12,608 nucleotides of DNA from an uncultured Actinomycetes bacterium. Lineage in GTDB: Bacteria > Actinomycetota > Thermoleophilia > Gaiellales > F1-60-MAGs149. The notes below the pieces were generated by a model, which was given only the letters and a program-made list of their open reading frames with translations, was not told the DNA's origin and made no database searches. Position 1 is the stretch's first letter, and every line of letters begins with the position of its first letter. Positions 12,344-12,608 of this stretch are shown piece after piece. The stretch covers positions 1 through 12,608 of the forward strand of contig CAIQOY010000094.1 of NCBI GenBank assembly GCA_903873565.1. Reading direction: 5' to 3'. The position numbers were made by a program, and so were the translations under genes.

Positions 12344-12608
12344 CGATCGCCTCGTTCGACTACTCCGGCCGCCACGCCGTGATCACGGGCGGCACCAGCG
12401 GCATCGGCCTCGGCCTGTCGCGCGGCTTCGCGGCGGCCGGCGCCACCGTGACCGCGATCGGCTTCAACGCCGACCAGGTGGAGGCGCACCCCGGCATCCG
12501 CTTCGTCGAGGCCGACGTGACCGACCAGGCCCAGCTCGACGCCGTGGTCGCCGACTGCCCCCGGATCGACGCCGTCGTCACCTGCGCCGGCCTGATCCGC
12601 CGCATCGA
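12340..12608 (+). CDS. Short-chain dehydrogenase/reductase (SDR), N-terminal part, runs off right edge
   Basis: The first 89 residues are present. The ATG overlaps the cupin stop (ATGA, 12340-12343). Seen: the Rossmann nucleotide motif AVITGGTSGIGLG (13-25), Asp-Val-Thr in VEADVTD (binds the adenine ring) and VVTCAGLIRR, where the classical NAG motif is CAG, a variant found in many sugar or sugar-acid SDRs. The catalytic Ser-Tyr-Lys lies beyond the window. It is the third gene of the gntR-cupin operon and likely oxidises or reduces a hydroxyl or carbonyl of the same pathway. Cofactor preference is not certain, since the post-beta2 stretch AIGFNADQ lacks a clear acidic residue in the usual place. 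Confidence 0.88.
   Translation, partial: MTIASFDYSGRHAVITGGTSGIGLGLSRGFAAAGATVTAIGFNADQVEAHPGIRFVEADVTDQAQLDAVVADCPRIDAVVTCAGLIRRI

Noticed and set aside
1..12608. tRNA, rRNA, CRISPR array, insertion sequence or prophage genes
   Set aside because: No cloverleaf with a GGTTCRA-type T arm, no regularly spaced direct repeats, no transposase or integrase motifs, and no compositional break were seen on either strand.

Overview
This is a very GC-rich, gene-dense bacterial segment. Coding regions end almost exclusively in G or C at third positions, several starts are GTG, and most same-strand genes overlap by 1 to 4 bases. Together with the gene content (DrrAB-like ABC exporter, PotABCD-like importer, FCD-type GntR regulator) this suggests a high-GC actinomycete. 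A Thermoleophilia/Solirubrobacterales-like source is my best guess, but that is inference; no rRNA or other phylogenetic marker lies in the window. I see no tRNA, rRNA, CRISPR array, insertion sequence, phage gene or integration scar. No gene-free stretch exceeds about 100 bases.

Layout, left to right. (1) Bases 1-129, minus strand: the start of a UbiA-family prenyltransferase whose frame carries a TAG at codon 39, with plausible homology continuing behind it. (2) 197-1872, plus: a two-gene ABC-2 exporter (ATPase and permease). (3) 2817-1877, minus: moaC and a moaB/mog-like gene for molybdenum cofactor synthesis, ending 4 bases from the exporter. (4) 2917-3516, plus: a cysteine-dioxygenase-type cupin, divergent from moaC and followed by a perfect 20-base GC palindrome. 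(5) 8857-3553, minus: a five-gene operon of class-III aminotransferase, PotA-like ATPase, PotD-like lipoprotein, PotB-like permease and PotC-like permease. (6) 8925-10031, plus: a HisC-like class I/II aminotransferase, divergent from the operon. (7) 10094-11065, plus: a secreted protein of unknown function. (8) 11106 to the right edge, plus: a GntR/FCD regulator, a dihydroxyacetophenone-dioxygenase-like cupin and an SDR dehydrogenase, joined by ATGA overlaps.

How they may work together. The five-gene operon looks like an amine uptake and transamination unit: the binding protein keeps several PotD pocket residues but appears to lose one acidic and one Trp position, so the ligand need not be spermidine or putrescine. 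The last three genes look like a self-regulated catabolic operon. MoaCB next to cysteine dioxygenase could connect sulfur amino-acid oxidation with a molybdenum enzyme such as sulfite oxidase, but only adjacency supports that.

The most notable non-coding pattern is a recurring TANNNT-like hexamer ending 6 to 8 bases before a start codon (ABC ATPase, moaC, HisC-like gene, secreted protein, gntR). This is the signature expected of leaderless transcripts. I found no convincing wholly new multi-gene system. The best candidates for new biology are the ligand and chemistry of the transporter-aminotransferase operon, the substrate of the GntR-cupin-SDR operon, and the secreted orphan protein.
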